A stretch of 64,000 nt of DNA from Pseudomonas maumuensis (GCF_019139675.1 NZ_CP077077.1:1054001-1118000), one strand, 5' to 3'. Positions 1 through 12,077 are shown, numbered from the stretch's first letter. The notes: a model not told the origin generated them from the sequence alone. Numbers and translations: made by a program.

Positions 1-486
1 CTGCCGACCCACCAAATCGTTGGCATGGGCGAGGCCTTCGCCATCGCCAAGCAGGAAATGGCCGCCGAGAACGTGCGCATCAAGGCCCTGAGCGACCGCT
101 TCTTCAAGCAGGTCTCGGACCTCGAAGAGCTGTATGTCAACGGCAGCCAGACCCAGCGCGTGCCGCACAACCTGAACCTGAGCTTCAACTACGTCGAAGG
201 CGAGTCGCTGCTGATGTCGCTCAAGGACATTGCCGTTTCGTCCGGTTCGGCCTGCACCTCCGCTTCGCTCGAGCCGTCCTACGTCCTGCGCGCCCTGGGC
301 CGCAACGACGAGCTGGCGCACAGCTCGATCCGCTTCTCCTTCGGTCGCTTCACCACCGAGGAAGAAGTCGACTACGCCGCGCAGGAAGTCTGCAAGGCAG
401 TCAACAAGCTGCGCGAATTGTCGCCGCTGTGGGACATGTACAAAGACGGCGTCGACATCTCCAAGATCGAGTGGGCCGCCCACTAA
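1..486 (+). CDS. iscS: Cysteine desulfurase IscS, C-terminal part (5' truncated by window)
   Basis: This is the last 161 codons of IscS, the PLP-dependent cysteine desulfurase that supplies sulfur to IscU. The reading frame is open from base 1, so the start lies outside the window. The active-site loop [10 protein letters not shown] is present, with the catalytic Cys codon at 253-255, which takes the persulfide. The tail [14 protein letters not shown] matches the conserved IscS end that contacts IscU. IscU follows after 46 bp on the same strand, as in a standard isc operon. The usual repressor gene iscR would lie upstream of the window and is not seen. Identification is firm. Confidence 0.97.
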   Translation: MPTHQIVGMGEAFAIAKQEMAAENVRIKALSDRFFKQVSDLEELYVNGSQTQRVPHNLNLSFNYVEGESLLMSLKDIAVSSGSACTSASLEPSYVLRALGRNDELAHSSIRFSFGRFTTEEEVDYAAQEVCKAVNKLRELSPLWDMYKDGVDISKIEWAAH

Positions 487-532
487 GCAGTCGCCGGCAA
501 GAGCGGCTCCCTGATGAGGAAGGAATTGCACC

Positions 533-919
533 ATGGCATACAGTGAAAAGGTCATCGACCACTACGAAAACCCGCGCAACGTCGGCAAGATGAACGCCGA
601 CGATCCGGATGTCGGTACCGGCATGGTCGGCGCTCCGGCTTGCGGTGACGTGATGCGCCTGCAGATCAAGGTCAACGAGCAGGGCGTCATCGAAGACGCC
701 AAGTTCAAGACCTACGGTTGCGGCTCGGCCATCGCCTCCAGCTCCCTCGCCACCGAGTGGATGAAGGGCAAGACCCTGGACGAGGCCGAGACCATCAAGA
801 ACACCCAGCTGGCTGAAGAGCTGGCATTGCCGCCGGTCAAGATCCACTGCTCCGTGCTCGCCGAAGATGCCATCAAGGCCGCTGTTCGCGATTACAAGCA
901 GAAGAAAGGCTTGGTCTAA
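533..919 (+). CDS. iscU: Iron-sulfur cluster scaffold IscU
   Basis: This 128-residue scaffold builds [2Fe-2S] clusters from IscS sulfur and passes them on with HscA/HscB. The three ligand cysteines are visible: Cys37 in APACGDV (with Asp39), Cys63 in YGCGSA and Cys106 in KIHC. The HscA recognition motif LPPVK is at residues 99-103. Length equals that of E. coli IscU. A strong GAGGAAGGA ribosome site lies upstream of the ATG. It sits between iscS and iscA in the operon. Confidence 0.98.
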   Translation: MAYSEKVIDHYENPRNVGKMNADDPDVGTGMVGAPACGDVMRLQIKVNEQGVIEDAKFKTYGCGSAIASSSLATEWMKGKTLDEAETIKNTQLAEELALPPVKIHCSVLAEDAIKAAVRDYKQKKGLV

Positions 920-944
920 GTCGACTGCGAGGTAAGGAGTTCCG

Positions 945-1268
945 ATGGCTATCAGCATGACAGAAGCCGCCGCCAACCACATTCGCCGCTCCCTCGACGG
1001 ACGCGGCAAGGGTGAGGGCATTCGCCTGGGCGTGCGCACCACCGGCTGCTCGGGCCTGGCCTACGTGCTGGAGTTCGTCGACGAGCTCGCCGCCGAAGAC
1101 CAGGTGTTCGAGAACCACGGCGTGAAGGTCATCATCGACCCGAAAAGCCTGGTGTACCTCGACGGCACCGAGCTGGACTTCGTCAAGGAAGGGTTGAACG
1201 AAGGTTTCAAGTTCAACAACCCCAACGTGCGCGGTGAGTGTGGCTGCGGCGAAAGCTTCAACGTTTGA
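945..1268 (+). CDS. iscA: Iron-sulfur assembly protein IscA
   Basis: This 107-residue A-type carrier delivers iron or [4Fe-4S] clusters to apo-proteins. The three conserved cysteines are at 35 (TTGCSG), 99 and 101 (ECGCGESF). Length is standard. A GGTAAGGAG ribosome site precedes the ATG. Its 3' end carries TTGAGG, which overlaps the stop codon and serves as the ribosome site of hscB, suggesting translational coupling. Confidence 0.98.
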   Translation: MAISMTEAAANHIRRSLDGRGKGEGIRLGVRTTGCSGLAYVLEFVDELAAEDQVFENHGVKVIIDPKSLVYLDGTELDFVKEGLNEGFKFNNPNVRGECGCGESFNV

Positions 1269-1276
1269 GGCTGGCC

Positions 1277-1798
1277 GTGGGTACTCTTTGCCATTTCGCC
1301 CTGTTCGACCTGCAACCGGCTTTTCGCCTGGACCTCGACAAACTGGCCGTTCGCTATCGCGAGTTGGCCCGTGAGGTCCACCCCGACCGCTTCGCCGACG
1401 CTTCCGAGCGTGAGCAGCGTGTCGCCCTGGAAAAGTCCGCGGCGCTGAACGACGCCTACCAGACCTTGCGCAGCGCGCCGCGTCGCGCCCGGTACCTGCT
1501 GGCCATCGGTGGTCACGAAGTGCCTCAGGAAGTCACGGTGCATGATCCGGACTTCCTGCTGCAGCAGATGCAGTGGCGCGAAGAGCTCGAAGATTTGCAG
1601 GACGAAGCCGACCTCGACGGTGTTGGTGTGTTCAAGAAGCGCCTCAAGGGTGCCCAGGACGCACTGAACAATGACTTCGCCGACTGTTGGGACGATGCAG
1701 CCCAGCGCGACAAGGCCGAGCGCCTGATGCGCCGCATGCAGTTCCTCGACAAGCTCGCCCAAGAAGTGCGCCAACTCGAAGAGCGCCTCGACGATTAA
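1277..1798 (+). CDS. hscB: Co-chaperone HscB (J-domain protein)
   Basis: HscB is the J-type partner of HscA and brings loaded IscU to it. I place the start at the GTG at 1277, giving 173 residues beginning (M)[11 protein letters not shown], which matches the family N-terminus; an in-frame upstream ATG at 1238 would lie inside iscA. The HPD motif needed to stimulate Hsp70 ATPase is at about residues 35-37 (REVHPDRF). The helical C-terminal part (from about 90) is the IscU-binding domain. The ribosome site overlaps the iscA stop 8 bp upstream. Confidence 0.96.
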   Translation: MGTLCHFALFDLQPAFRLDLDKLAVRYRELAREVHPDRFADASEREQRVALEKSAALNDAYQTLRSAPRRARYLLAIGGHEVPQEVTVHDPDFLLQQMQWREELEDLQDEADLDGVGVFKKRLKGAQDALNNDFADCWDDAAQRDKAERLMRRMQFLDKLAQEVRQLEERLDD

Positions 1799-1841
1799 CC
1801 CCGGCGTCGCCCGTGATGACGCCTAAGGTACTCAGATAAGC

Positions 1842-3704
<1,863 letters not shown>

Positions 3705-3707
3705 TCG

Positions 3708-4049
3708 ATGCCGCTGGTGACATTCCTGCCGCATGAAAAATTCTGCCCCGAGGGGCTGACCGTGGAAGTGCCGGCCGGGACCAATATCCTGGAGCTGGCC
3801 CACGACCATCACATCGAGATGGAAAGTGCCTGCGGCGGCGTCAAGGCCTGCACCACCTGCCATTGCATTATCCGCAAGGGCTTCGACTCCCTCGAGGAGG
3901 CCGATGAGCTGGAGGAAGACATGCTGGACAAGGCCTGGGGCCTGGAGGCGCAGTCGCGCCTGGGTTGCCAGGTGGTCGTCGGCGATGAGGACCTCACCAT
4001 CGAGATCCCCAAATACTCGCTCAACCACGCCGCAGAAGCGCCGCACTGA
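3708..4049 (+). CDS. fdx: [2Fe-2S] ferredoxin of the Isc system
   Basis: This 113-residue adrenodoxin-type ferredoxin supplies electrons for cluster assembly. The cluster ligands are visible at Cys42, Cys48, Cys51 and Cys87 (ACGGVKACTTC and RLGC), the same positions as E. coli Fdx. An extra Cys53 is also present. It starts 3 bp after hscA and is followed by iscX, so it is the Isc-dedicated ferredoxin. Confidence 0.97.
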   Translation: MPLVTFLPHEKFCPEGLTVEVPAGTNILELAHDHHIEMESACGGVKACTTCHCIIRKGFDSLEEADELEEDMLDKAWGLEAQSRLGCQVVVGDEDLTIEIPKYSLNHAAEAPH

Positions 4050-4059
4050 GGTTTTGTAC

Positions 4060-4260
4060 ATGAGTCTGAAATGGGTTGATGTACTTGAGATCGCCATCCA
4101 GCTTGCGGAAAGCAAGCCTGAGGTCGATCCTCATTACGTGAATTTTGTCGATCTGCGCGCTTGGGTGATGGCGCTGCCTGAATTCGATGACGATCCGTCG
4201 CGTTGCGGTGAGAAGGTTCTCGAGGCCATCCAGGCGGCCTGGATCGACGAAGCCGACTGA
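4060..4260 (+). CDS. iscX: IscX, Fe-S assembly accessory protein
   Basis: This small acidic protein of 66 residues (MSLKWVDVLEIA...) binds IscS and iron and modulates cluster assembly. It begins at the ATG at 4060, 10 bp after fdx. The acidic tail (FDDDPSRCG...WIDEAD) is typical of the family. It is the last gene of the isc operon and is followed by a terminator hairpin at 4291-4321. Confidence 0.96.
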   Translation: MSLKWVDVLEIAIQLAESKPEVDPHYVNFVDLRAWVMALPEFDDDPSRCGEKVLEAIQAAWIDEAD

Positions 4261-4290
4261 ACGCACGCTGCAGGTTAGGCAATCCCCCGG

Positions 4291-4321
4291 AACCCGCGTA
4301 TAATTCGCGGGTTTAATTTTT
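4291..4321 (+). terminator. Intrinsic terminator of the isc operon
   Basis: AACCCGCG (4291-4298) pairs with CGCGGGTT (4306-4313) around a 7-nt AT loop and is followed by TAATTTTT. The loop contains TATAAT, so the same bases could also act as a -10 element for ndk; I favour the terminator. Confidence 0.8.
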
Positions 4322-4349
4322 CGCAACACTCATATTTCTGGAGTTTTCC

Positions 4350-4775
4350 ATGGCTGTTCAACGTACTTTCTCCATCATCAAGCCTGACGCCGTTGCCAAA
4401 AACGTCATCGGCAAGATCACCACTCGCTTCGAAGAAGCCGGCCTGAAAATCGTCGCTTCGAAAATCAAGCAACTGTCCAAGGCCGAAGCCGAAGGCTTCT
4501 ACGCCGAGCACAGCGCTCGTGGCTTCTTCGGTGACCTGGTTGCCTTCATGACTTCCGGCCCGGTCGTTGTCCAGGTTCTGGAAGGCGAGAACGCCATCGC
4601 TCTGAACCGTGAGCTGATGGGCGCCACCAACCCTAAAGAAGCTGCTGCCGGCACCATCCGCGCCGACTTCGCCGAGTCGATCGACGCCAACGCCGTTCAC
4701 GGTTCGGACTCCGAAGCCGCTGCCGCTCGCGAAATCGCTTACTTCTTCGCTGCTACCGAGGTAACCACTCGCTAA
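4350..4775 (+). CDS. ndk: Nucleoside diphosphate kinase
   Basis: Ndk moves the gamma-phosphate between nucleoside triphosphates and diphosphates through a phosphohistidine. The 141-residue sequence has the N-terminal FSIIKPDAV motif and the catalytic His117 in NAVHGSDS. Length is standard. The codon use is strongly biased, as expected of a highly expressed gene. It stands between the isc terminator and rlmN. Confidence 0.98.
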   Translation: MAVQRTFSIIKPDAVAKNVIGKITTRFEEAGLKIVASKIKQLSKAEAEGFYAEHSARGFFGDLVAFMTSGPVVVQVLEGENAIALNRELMGATNPKEAAAGTIRADFAESIDANAVHGSDSEAAAAREIAYFFAATEVTTR

Positions 4776-4803
4776 GCGAAGGCTTACGAGTGAGGGTGAA
4801 TCC

Positions 4804-5946
4804 ATGACGACATCGACTGACAAGATCAACCTGCTGGGGCTTACCCTGGCGGAAATGGAACAGTTCTTCGACTCAATCGGGGAGAAGCGCTTCCGTGCCG
4901 GTCAGGTGATGAAATGGATTCACCATTTTGGCGTCGATGATTTCGCCGCCATGACGAACGTCGGCAAGGTCTTGCGCGAAAAGCTCGAGGCCGTTGCCGA
5001 AATTCGCGGCCCGGAAGTGGTCAGCGAAGACATTTCCGCCGACGGCACCCGCAAGTGGGTGGTCCGCGTTGCCTCCGGCAGCTGCGTCGAGACCGTCTAC
5101 ATCCCCACCGACGATCGCGGCACCCTGTGCGTGTCGTCGCAAGCCGGCTGCGCCCTGGACTGCAGTTTCTGCTCCACCGGCAAGCAAGGCTTCAACAGCA
5201 ACCTCACCGCAGCCGAAGTGATCGGCCAGGTGTGGCTTGCCAACAAATCCTTCGGGACCGTCCCGGCCAAGATCGACCGCGCGATTACCAACGTGGTCAT
5301 GATGGGCATGGGCGAGCCCTTGCTGAATTTCGACAATGTCATCGCTGCCATGAAGATCATGATGGAAGATCTGGGCTATGGCATTTCCAAGCGTCGCGTG
5401 ACCCTGTCCACCTCGGGCGTGGTGCCGATGATCGACGAGCTGGCCAAGCACATCGACGTGTCCCTGGCCCTGTCGCTGCACGCGCCGAACGACGAGCTGC
5501 GCAACAAGCTGGTGCCGATCAACAAGAAGTACCCGCTGAAGATGCTGCTGGAGTCGTGTATGGGCTACATGTCCACCCTCGGCGGCAAGCGTGTGCTGAC
5601 CATCGAGTACACCCTGCTCAAGGACGTCAACGACCAGCCCGAGCACGCCGCGCAGATGATCGAGCTGCTGCGTGATGTGCCATGCAAGATCAACCTGATC
5701 CCGTTCAACCCGTTCCCGCACTCCGGCTACGAGCGGCCGAGCAACAATGCCATCCGCCGCTTCCAGGACCTGCTGCACCACGGCGGCTTCAACGTGACCA
5801 CGCGCACCACACGCGGTGACGACATCGACGCTGCCTGCGGTCAGCTGGTGGGCCAGGTCAACGACCGCACCCGCCGCAGCGAGCGCTACATCGCGGTGCG
5901 CCAATTGGCCGCCGACGAGCCGCAAGACAGCGCCGCGCGCCCCTGA
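4804..5946 (+). CDS. rlmN: Dual-specificity RNA methyltransferase RlmN
   Basis: This radical-SAM enzyme methylates C2 of A2503 in 23S rRNA and A37 in some tRNAs. The 380-residue sequence has the radical-SAM cluster motif CALDCSFC (Cys116, Cys120, Cys123) and the methyl-carrying cysteine near 345 (DIDAACGQL). It begins 28 bp after ndk and is followed by pilF after 14 bp, the usual Pseudomonas order. Confidence 0.97.
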   Translation: MTTSTDKINLLGLTLAEMEQFFDSIGEKRFRAGQVMKWIHHFGVDDFAAMTNVGKVLREKLEAVAEIRGPEVVSEDISADGTRKWVVRVASGSCVETVYIPTDDRGTLCVSSQAGCALDCSFCSTGKQGFNSNLTAAEVIGQVWLANKSFGTVPAKIDRAITNVVMMGMGEPLLNFDNVIAAMKIMMEDLGYGISKRRVTLSTSGVVPMIDELAKHIDVSLALSLHAPNDELRNKLVPINKKYPLKMLLESCMGYMSTLGGKRVLTIEYTLLKDVNDQPEHAAQMIELLRDVPCKINLIPFNPFPHSGYERPSNNAIRRFQDLLHHGGFNVTTRTTRGDDIDAACGQLVGQVNDRTRRSERYIAVRQLAADEPQDSAARP

Positions 5947-5960
5947 CGAGCACCTGCCCC

Positions 5961-6722
5961 ATGAGCCTGCGCACCGCGCTGTCGATCCTCACGCTTTCGC
6001 TGCTAGCCGGCTGCGTGTCCGGCGGCGCGGGTGACCCCCTGGCCAACCGCCAGGGTCGCGAGGCGGCGGGGCAGGCCTATGTGCAGTTGGGCCTGGGGTA
6101 TTTGCAACAAGGTTTGACCGAACGCGCCAAGGCCCCTCTGGCCAAAGCCCTGGCCCTCGACGCCCGCGACGCCGACGCCCATGCCGCGCTCGCCCTGGTG
6201 TTCCAGGCCGAGGATGAGCCCGCCCTGGCCGGCGAACATTTCGACAAAGCCTTGGCCATCCGCCCGGATGACACGCGAATCCGTAACAACTACGGCAGTT
6301 TCCTATATGCTCAGGGCCGTTTCGACGAAGCCCAGGCGATGTTCCTCCAGGCTGCCGCCGATACCCTGTACCCTGAACGTTCGCGCGTCTACGAGAACCT
6401 CGGGCTCACCGCCTTGAAGCGGGGGCAGGGCGCTCAGGCCCGCGAATACCTGGAAAAGGCCCTTCGGCTCAATCAGCGGCAACCGAAGGCTTTGCTCGAA
6501 ATGGCTGAGTTGTCCTACGAAAACAGGCATTATGTGCCGGCCCGGGATTACTACGATCGATTCAGCCAGCTGAGCGACCAGAATGCCCGCAGCCTGCTGC
6601 TGGGCCATCGCCTGGCACTTGCCCTTGACGAGCAGGGCACCGCGGCCCGTTTGGGCCAGCAATTACAACGACTTTATCCCGGTACGCCGGAATATCAGCA
6701 ATACCTGTCGGAGCAACGATGA
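5961..6722 (+). CDS. pilF: Type IV pilus pilotin PilF (PilW family)
   Basis: PilF is an outer-membrane lipoprotein that helps the PilQ secretin reach and assemble in the outer membrane. The 253-residue product has a short signal peptide ending in the lipobox LAGC (Cys18). The rest is tetratricopeptide repeats of about 34 residues. The Neisseria equivalent is called PilW. Its stop overlaps the start of the next gene by 4 bp (ATGA at 6719). Confidence 0.93.
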   Translation: MSLRTALSILTLSLLAGCVSGGAGDPLANRQGREAAGQAYVQLGLGYLQQGLTERAKAPLAKALALDARDADAHAALALVFQAEDEPALAGEHFDKALAIRPDDTRIRNNYGSFLYAQGRFDEAQAMFLQAAADTLYPERSRVYENLGLTALKRGQGAQAREYLEKALRLNQRQPKALLEMAELSYENRHYVPARDYYDRFSQLSDQNARSLLLGHRLALALDEQGTAARLGQQLQRLYPGTPEYQQYLSEQR

Positions 6723-7768
6723 AAGCCGCGCACACTGAAGTAGCAGCAGCGACTCGCCAGAACCCCGGTGACGTCTTGCGCCAGGCCCGCGAAAAACGCG
6801 AATGGAGCCAGGCCGAGGTCGCTCGCAAGCTCAACCTCACGGTATCTTCGCTGAACAACCTGGAAAACGGCGCCTTCGACAAGCTGCCTGGGCATACCTT
6901 CGCCCGTGGCTACATCCGTGCCTATGCCAAGCTGATGGACATGGACCAGGCGCCGCTGGTCGAGGCCTTCGACCAGATCACCGGTACTCACGCCAAAGGA
7001 AGCGAAGTTCACGCGCTTGGCCGTATTGAAGAGCCGGTGCGCCTGTCGCATAACATCCTGCGCGTGGTCAGCCTGTTGCTGCTGATCGCCGTGGTCGGTG
7101 GCGGCTTTTTCTGGTGGCAGGACCAGAGCAACCTGCGTGGCAAGGACCTGGCCAAGATCGCCCTGGAGCATGTCGAGGTCGAGAGCGCCGACGGCACCAC
7201 GCAGATTCACCCGCTGGACGAGCCGGAAGACCAGGCCGTGAGCGAGGGCCAGCAGGCCGAAGGCCAGGCCCTGCCGCTGGAGCCGAACAGTGCCGAGCAG
7301 GCGCCGGTCGCCGAGGCCCAGGCGCCAGTCGCCTCCGTTGCGCCTGCCACGCCAGCCACCAGCACCGCGCCGACCGCCGCCGCGCCTGTGGCACCGGTTG
7401 TCGCGCCAGCCGCTCCTGCCGTGGTTACCCCCGCCGTGCCTGCCGCCACCGCGCCAGTCGCAGCCGTCGCGGCCACCGCTGCGGTCGCACCGGCTGCGCC
7501 CGCTGAAACCGCACCGGCCCCGGCCGGCAGCGCCAAGGTTCATATCCAATTCACCGCCGATTGCTGGACCCAGGTCACCGACGGCAACGGCAAGGTGCTG
7601 TTCAGCGCCATCAAGCGCAAGGGCGACAGCCTGGAACTGACCGGCAAGCCACCGTTCGCGGTACGCCTGGGCTTCGCCCGTGGCGCCCAGGTGAGCTACA
7701 ACGGCCAGGCGGTCGATGTCGCCCCGTTCACCAGTGGCGAAACCGCTCGCCTGAAGTTGGGACAGTAA
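6719..7768 (+). CDS. rodZ: RodZ-like helix-turn-helix membrane protein
   Basis: The 349-residue protein has the RodZ layout: a cytoplasmic Cro/C1-type helix-turn-helix (about 15-80), one membrane helix (about 113-132), a periplasmic linker and a C-terminal beta domain of the DUF4115 type (about 275-349). RodZ links the MreB cytoskeleton to the cell-wall machinery. The linker (about 190-270) is almost only Ala, Pro, Val and Thr, so it is low-complexity and probably variable between strains. It overlaps pilF by 4 bp, and ispG starts 3 bp after it. mreB is also in this window but about 54 kb away. Confidence 0.88.
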   Translation: MKAAHTEVAAATRQNPGDVLRQAREKREWSQAEVARKLNLTVSSLNNLENGAFDKLPGHTFARGYIRAYAKLMDMDQAPLVEAFDQITGTHAKGSEVHALGRIEEPVRLSHNILRVVSLLLLIAVVGGGFFWWQDQSNLRGKDLAKIALEHVEVESADGTTQIHPLDEPEDQAVSEGQQAEGQALPLEPNSAEQAPVAEAQAPVASVAPATPATSTAPTAAAPVAPVVAPAAPAVVTPAVPAATAPVAAVAATAAVAPAAPAETAPAPAGSAKVHIQFTADCWTQVTDGNGKVLFSAIKRKGDSLELTGKPPFAVRLGFARGAQVSYNGQAVDVAPFTSGETARLKLGQ

Positions 7769-7771
7769 GTC

Positions 7772-8881
7772 ATGCACGGCGAATCTCCGATCAAACGTCG
7801 CGAATCCCGCAAGATCTGGGTCGGCAATGTGCCGGTGGGCGGCGATGCGCCCATCGCGGTGCAGAGCATGACCAACACCGACACCAACGATGTCGCCGCC
7901 ACCGTGGCGCAGATCCAGCGCCTGGTCGATGCCGGCGTGGACATCGTCCGTGTCTCGGTACCGGACATGGACGCCGCCGAGGCGTTCGGCAAAATCAAGA
8001 AACTGGTCAGCGTGCCGCTGGTCGCCGACATCCACTTCGACTACAAGATCGCCCTGCGCGTGGCCGAGCTGGGCGTCGACTGCCTGCGCATCAACCCGGG
8101 CAACATTGGCCGTGAAGACCGTGTGCGCGCCGTGGTCGATGCCGCCCGCGACCGTGGTATCCCGATCCGCATCGGCGTCAACGCCGGCTCCCTGGAAAAG
8201 GACCTGCAGAAGAAGTACGGCGAGCCGACCCCGGCGGCGCTGGTCGAATCGGCCCTGCGTCACGTCGAGCACCTTGACCGCCTGGATTTCCAGGACTTCA
8301 AGGTCAGCGTCAAGGCCTCCGACGTGTTCATGGCCGTCGAAGCCTACCGCCTGCTGGCCAAGCAGATCATCCAGCCGCTGCACCTGGGCATCACCGAAGC
8401 CGGTGGCCTGCGCTCGGGGACGGTGAAATCCGCCGTCGGCCTAGGTATGCTGCTGGCCGAAGGCATCGGTGACACCATCCGCATTTCCCTGGCCGCCGAT
8501 CCGGTCGAGGAAGTGAAGGTCGGCTACGACATCCTCAAGTCGCTGCACCTGCGTTCCCGTGGCATCAACTTCATCGCCTGCCCGAGCTGCTCGCGGCAGA
8601 ACTTCGATGTGGTCAAGACCATGAACGAACTGGAAGGGCGCCTGGAGGACCTGCTGGTGCCGCTGGACGTGGCGGTGATCGGTTGCGTGGTCAACGGCCC
8701 GGGCGAAGCCAAGGAGTCGCATGTGGGCCTGACCGGCGGCACGCCGAACTTGGTGTACATCGACGGCAAGCCATCGCAGAAGCTGAACAACGACAACCTG
8801 GTCGACGAGCTGGAAAAGCTCATTCGCCAGAAAGCGGCCGAGAAGGCCGAGGCCGACGCGGCGCTGATCGCCCGCGGCTGA
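7772..8881 (+). CDS. ispG: 4-hydroxy-3-methylbut-2-enyl diphosphate synthase IspG (GcpE)
   Basis: IspG catalyses the reductive ring opening of MEcPP to HMBPP in the MEP isoprenoid pathway, using a [4Fe-4S] cluster. The 369-residue product has an N-terminal TIM-barrel region and the cluster cysteines in [12 protein letters not shown] and [11 protein letters not shown]. It depends on Fe-S supply, which the upstream isc genes provide. Length and neighbours (rodZ-like, hisS) are standard. Confidence 0.98.
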   Translation: MHGESPIKRRESRKIWVGNVPVGGDAPIAVQSMTNTDTNDVAATVAQIQRLVDAGVDIVRVSVPDMDAAEAFGKIKKLVSVPLVADIHFDYKIALRVAELGVDCLRINPGNIGREDRVRAVVDAARDRGIPIRIGVNAGSLEKDLQKKYGEPTPAALVESALRHVEHLDRLDFQDFKVSVKASDVFMAVEAYRLLAKQIIQPLHLGITEAGGLRSGTVKSAVGLGMLLAEGIGDTIRISLAADPVEEVKVGYDILKSLHLRSRGINFIACPSCSRQNFDVVKTMNELEGRLEDLLVPLDVAVIGCVVNGPGEAKESHVGLTGGTPNLVYIDGKPSQKLNNDNLVDELEKLIRQKAAEKAEADAALIARG

Positions 8882-8905
8882 GACACAGATTCGTAAGGAC
8901 TATTC

Positions 8906-10192
8906 GTGAGCAAATCGCTGCAAGCCATCCGTGGCATGAACGACATCCTGCCCGACCAGTCGCCGCTGTGGCGCTACTTCGAGGGTACCGTGGCCGGCTT
9001 GCTGGACAGCTACGGCTACAGCCAGATCCGCACGCCGATCGTCGAGTTCACCGAGCTGTTCAAGCGCTCGATCGGTGAAGTCACCGATATCGTCGAGAAG
9101 GAGATGTACACCTTCCAGGACAACAAGGACTCGCTTACCTTGCGCCCGGAAGGCACCGCCGCTTGCGTGCGCGCCGTGCTCGAGCACGGCATCATCGGTA
9201 ATGGCCAGGTGCAGAAGCTCTGGTACGTGGGCCCGATGTTCCGCCACGAGCGCCCGCAACTGGGACGCTACCGGCAGTTCCACCAGATCGGTGTCGAAGT
9301 GTTCAACCTGGCCGGCCCGGATATCGACGCCGAACTGATCATGCTCACCTGGCGCCTCTGGGCGTTGCTGGGTATCCAGGACGCAGTGACCCTGGAGCTC
9401 AACAGCCTTGGCACCAGCGAAGCCCGCGCGCGCTATCGCGATGCACTGGTGGAGTTCCTGTCCCAGCGCATCGATCAGCTGGACGAAGACAGCCAGCGCC
9501 GCCTGAAGAGCAATCCGCTGCGTATCCTCGACAGCAAGAACGCAGGCACCCAGGCCGCCCTGGTGGGCGCGCCGAAGCTCGAAGAGTACCTGGACGAAGA
9601 GTCCCGCGTGCATTTCGAGGGTGTGAAGGCGCGTCTTGACGCTGCTGGCATCCCGTTCGTGATCAACACCAAGCTGGTACGCGGCCTGGACTATTACAGC
9701 AAGACCGTGTTCGAGTGGGTCACCGACAAGCTCGGTGCCCAGGGCACGGTCTGCGCCGGTGGGCGCTACGACGGCCTGGTCGAGCAGATGGGCGGCAAGC
9801 CGACCGCTGGCGTTGGCTTTGCCATGGGTATCGAGCGCCTGCTGCTGCTGATCGAAACCCTCGGCCAGGTGCCCGAGTCGATCAGCCGTACCATCGACGT
9901 CTACCTGTGCGCCTTTGGTGAGCAGGCCGAGCTTGCTGGCCTGAAGATCAGCGAGCAACTGCGTGATCGTCTGCCGAACTTGCGCCTGGCGGTCAACGCC
10001 GGTGGCGGCAACTTCAAGAACCAGTTCAAGAAGGCCGACAAGAGCGGCGCGTTGTTCGCCCTGATCCTCGGCGACGACGAGCTGGCCAAGCAAGAGATTG
10101 GCGTGAAGCCCCTGCGTGGCCAGGGCGAACAACAGAACATTGCCTGGGATGCGCTTGCTGCGCACCTGGAAACCGCGATCGCCCAGGCGTAA
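8906..10192 (+). CDS. hisS: Histidyl-tRNA synthetase
   Basis: HisS charges tRNA-His. The 428-residue class II synthetase begins at a GTG (8906) with [15 protein letters not shown], the normal N-terminus. Class II motif 2 is visible in [21 protein letters not shown] and the histidine-A loop in [15 protein letters not shown]-terminal anticodon-binding domain covers about 330-428. It lies 24 bp after ispG. Confidence 0.98.
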   Translation: MSKSLQAIRGMNDILPDQSPLWRYFEGTVAGLLDSYGYSQIRTPIVEFTELFKRSIGEVTDIVEKEMYTFQDNKDSLTLRPEGTAACVRAVLEHGIIGNGQVQKLWYVGPMFRHERPQLGRYRQFHQIGVEVFNLAGPDIDAELIMLTWRLWALLGIQDAVTLELNSLGTSEARARYRDALVEFLSQRIDQLDEDSQRRLKSNPLRILDSKNAGTQAALVGAPKLEEYLDEESRVHFEGVKARLDAAGIPFVINTKLVRGLDYYSKTVFEWVTDKLGAQGTVCAGGRYDGLVEQMGGKPTAGVGFAMGIERLLLLIETLGQVPESISRTIDVYLCAFGEQAELAGLKISEQLRDRLPNLRLAVNAGGGNFKNQFKKADKSGALFALILGDDELAKQEIGVKPLRGQGEQQNIAWDALAAHLETAIAQA

Positions 10193-10230
10193 CGCGGTCC
10201 GACAACGAATAGGCGAATAGGAGTATTGGG

Positions 10231-10872
10231 GTGTCGAGTACCGATGATGAAGGCCTGGCAGCGGCCAAGGACTGGTGGAACCGCAACGGCAAGCCACTGC
10301 TGACCGGCGCCCTGCTGGCCGGTGTGGTGGTGATGGGCTGGCAGACCTGGCACAAGTACCAGGCCAACCAGTCGCAAGGCGCTTCGGCGCTGTACCAGGC
10401 CCTGCTGGAAACCTCGTTGACGCCGGATGGCAAGCCTGACGCGAGCAAGGTGGCGGAGCTTTCCGGCAAGCTCAAGAGCGAGTTCGGCGGCACCGCCTAC
10501 GCCCAGTACGGCAGCCTGTTCGTCGCCAAGGTGGCGGTCGAGAGCGGCAAGCTGGACGACGCGGCGAGCGAACTCAAAAGCGTGATGGACAAGCCGGCCG
10601 ACGCCACCCTGAGCGAGATTTCGCGCCAGCGCCTGGCCCGCGTGCTCGCGGCCCAGGACAAGGCCGAGGACGCCCTCAAGCTGCTCGACGGCGACACCGA
10701 CAAGGCCTTCCTGGCCAGCCGTGAAGAACTCAAGGGCGACCTGCTGGTGCAGCTGGGCCGCGCCGACGACGCGCACGGCGCCTACGAAAAAGCCAAGGCC
10801 GCGCTGTCCGACGACGCCGCGATCGGTGGCCTGCAACTGAAGCTGGATGACCTGGCCAAAGGGGACGCCTGA
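10231..10872 (+). CDS. YfgM-like SecYEG ancillary / TPR-like protein
   Basis: This 213-residue protein has a short cytoplasmic N-terminus, one membrane helix (about 23-41, LLTGALLAGVVVMGW) and a periplasmic helical repeat domain with many Asp/Ala/Lys. That is the layout of YfgM, which associates with the Sec translocon and periplasmic chaperones. The start is the GTG at 10231. The order hisS-yfgM-bamB-der is widely conserved in gammaproteobacteria, which supports the call. bamB begins 1 bp after the stop. Confidence 0.9.
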   Translation: MSSTDDEGLAAAKDWWNRNGKPLLTGALLAGVVVMGWQTWHKYQANQSQGASALYQALLETSLTPDGKPDASKVAELSGKLKSEFGGTAYAQYGSLFVAKVAVESGKLDDAASELKSVMDKPADATLSEISRQRLARVLAAQDKAEDALKLLDGDTDKAFLASREELKGDLLVQLGRADDAHGAYEKAKAALSDDAAIGGLQLKLDDLAKGDA

Positions 10873-10873
10873 A

Positions 10874-12016
10874 GTGAAGGGTTGGAAACAAGCAGCAGTG
10901 CTCACCCTCGCCGTCCTGGCGGCGGGTTGCAGCAGCAACAGCAAGAAGGAACTGCCCCCGGCCGAGCTGACCAAGTTCACCGAGGAAGTGGTACTGAAGA
11001 AGCAGTGGAGCCGTTCGATCGGTGACGGCCAGGGTGAGACCTACAACACCCTGGTGCCGGCTATCGAGAACGACCGCATCTACGCTTCCGACGTCAACGG
11101 CGAGGTCTTCGCGTTGAACCGCATCACCGGTGACGTGGTGTGGAAGAAGGACCTCGAGCTGCCGGTTTCCGGTGCCGTGGGCGTGGGTTATGGCCTGGTC
11201 ATGCTGGGGACTCTGAAGGGCGAGGTCATTGCCCTGGACTCCAGCACTGGCGAGGAGCGCTGGCGCTCCCGCGTCTCCAGCGAAGTGCTGGCACCGCCCG
11301 CCAACAATGGCGACGTGGTGGTGGTGCAGACCCAGGACGACCGCCTGGTCGGCTTCGACGCCGCCACCGGCGACCGTCGCTGGATCTACGAGAACAGCCC
11401 GGCCGTGCTGACCCTGCGTGGTACCGGTGCGCCGGTGGTGACAAACCGCCTGGCCGTTGCCGGCCTGTCCACCGGCAAGGTGGTGGCGGTCGACATCAGC
11501 AACGGCGTGCCAGTGTGGGAAAGCCGCGTGGCCGTTCCACAGGGCCGTTCCGAGCTGGACCGCGTGGTGGACATCGACGGCGGCCTGCTGCTGTCCGGTG
11601 GCACCCTGTACGTCAGCACCTACCAGGGCCGCGTCGCCGGCCTGGACCTGGAAAGCGGCCGCGTGCTGTGGCAGCGCGATGCCTCCAGCTACGTGGGTGT
11701 CGCCCAGGGCTTCGGCAACGTCTATGTCAGCGAGGCGTCGGGCACCGTACAGAGCGTCGACGAGCGTTCTTCCAGCTCGCTGTGGAGCAACGACTCCATG
11801 GCCCGCCGTCAGCTGTCGGCGCCGGAAGTGTTCTCCAGCTATGTGGCGGTCGGTGACTTCGAGGGTTACCTGCACCTGCTCAGCCAGGTCGATGGCCGCT
11901 TCGTCGGCCGTGAGCGTATCGACAGCGATGGCCTGCGCGCCCGCCCACTTGTGGTCGGCGACACCATCTACGTCTTCGGCAACAGCGGCAAGCTCGAGGC
12001 ACTGACCATCCGCTGA
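10874..12016 (+). CDS. bamB: Outer-membrane assembly lipoprotein BamB
   Basis: BamB is a lipoprotein of the BAM complex that folds beta-barrel proteins. I choose the GTG at 10874, giving 380 residues with a clean signal peptide ending in the lipobox LAAGCSS (Cys19); an in-frame ATG at 10847 lies inside the preceding gene. The body consists of PQQ-type beta-propeller repeats, for example FALNRITGDVVWKKDL and VAVDISNGVPVWES. The next gene is der, again the usual order. Confidence 0.96.
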   Translation: MKGWKQAAVLTLAVLAAGCSSNSKKELPPAELTKFTEEVVLKKQWSRSIGDGQGETYNTLVPAIENDRIYASDVNGEVFALNRITGDVVWKKDLELPVSGAVGVGYGLVMLGTLKGEVIALDSSTGEERWRSRVSSEVLAPPANNGDVVVVQTQDDRLVGFDAATGDRRWIYENSPAVLTLRGTGAPVVTNRLAVAGLSTGKVVAVDISNGVPVWESRVAVPQGRSELDRVVDIDGGLLLSGGTLYVSTYQGRVAGLDLESGRVLWQRDASSYVGVAQGFGNVYVSEASGTVQSVDERSSSSLWSNDSMARRQLSAPEVFSSYVAVGDFEGYLHLLSQVDGRFVGRERIDSDGLRARPLVVGDTIYVFGNSGKLEALTIR

Positions 12017-12026
12017 AGCTATGCTT

Positions 12027-12044
12027 GGGCCCGTTCGCGGGCTC
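12027..12044 (+). other. UUCG-capped stem-loop after bamB
   Basis: GGGCCCG-TTCG-CGGGCTC forms a very stable tetraloop hairpin starting 11 bp after the bamB stop. It has no T-run, so it is more likely a 3'-end protecting element than a terminator by itself. A true terminator follows at 12078. Confidence 0.6.
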
Positions 12045-12077
12045 AGGTTGCGGCGTAGGAAACGCCGCCCGAACTCC

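Noticed and set aside
4299..4304. TATAAT as the -10 box of ndk
   Set aside because: It lies in the loop of a good terminator stem and lacks a clear -35, so I prefer the terminator reading, although dual use cannot be excluded.
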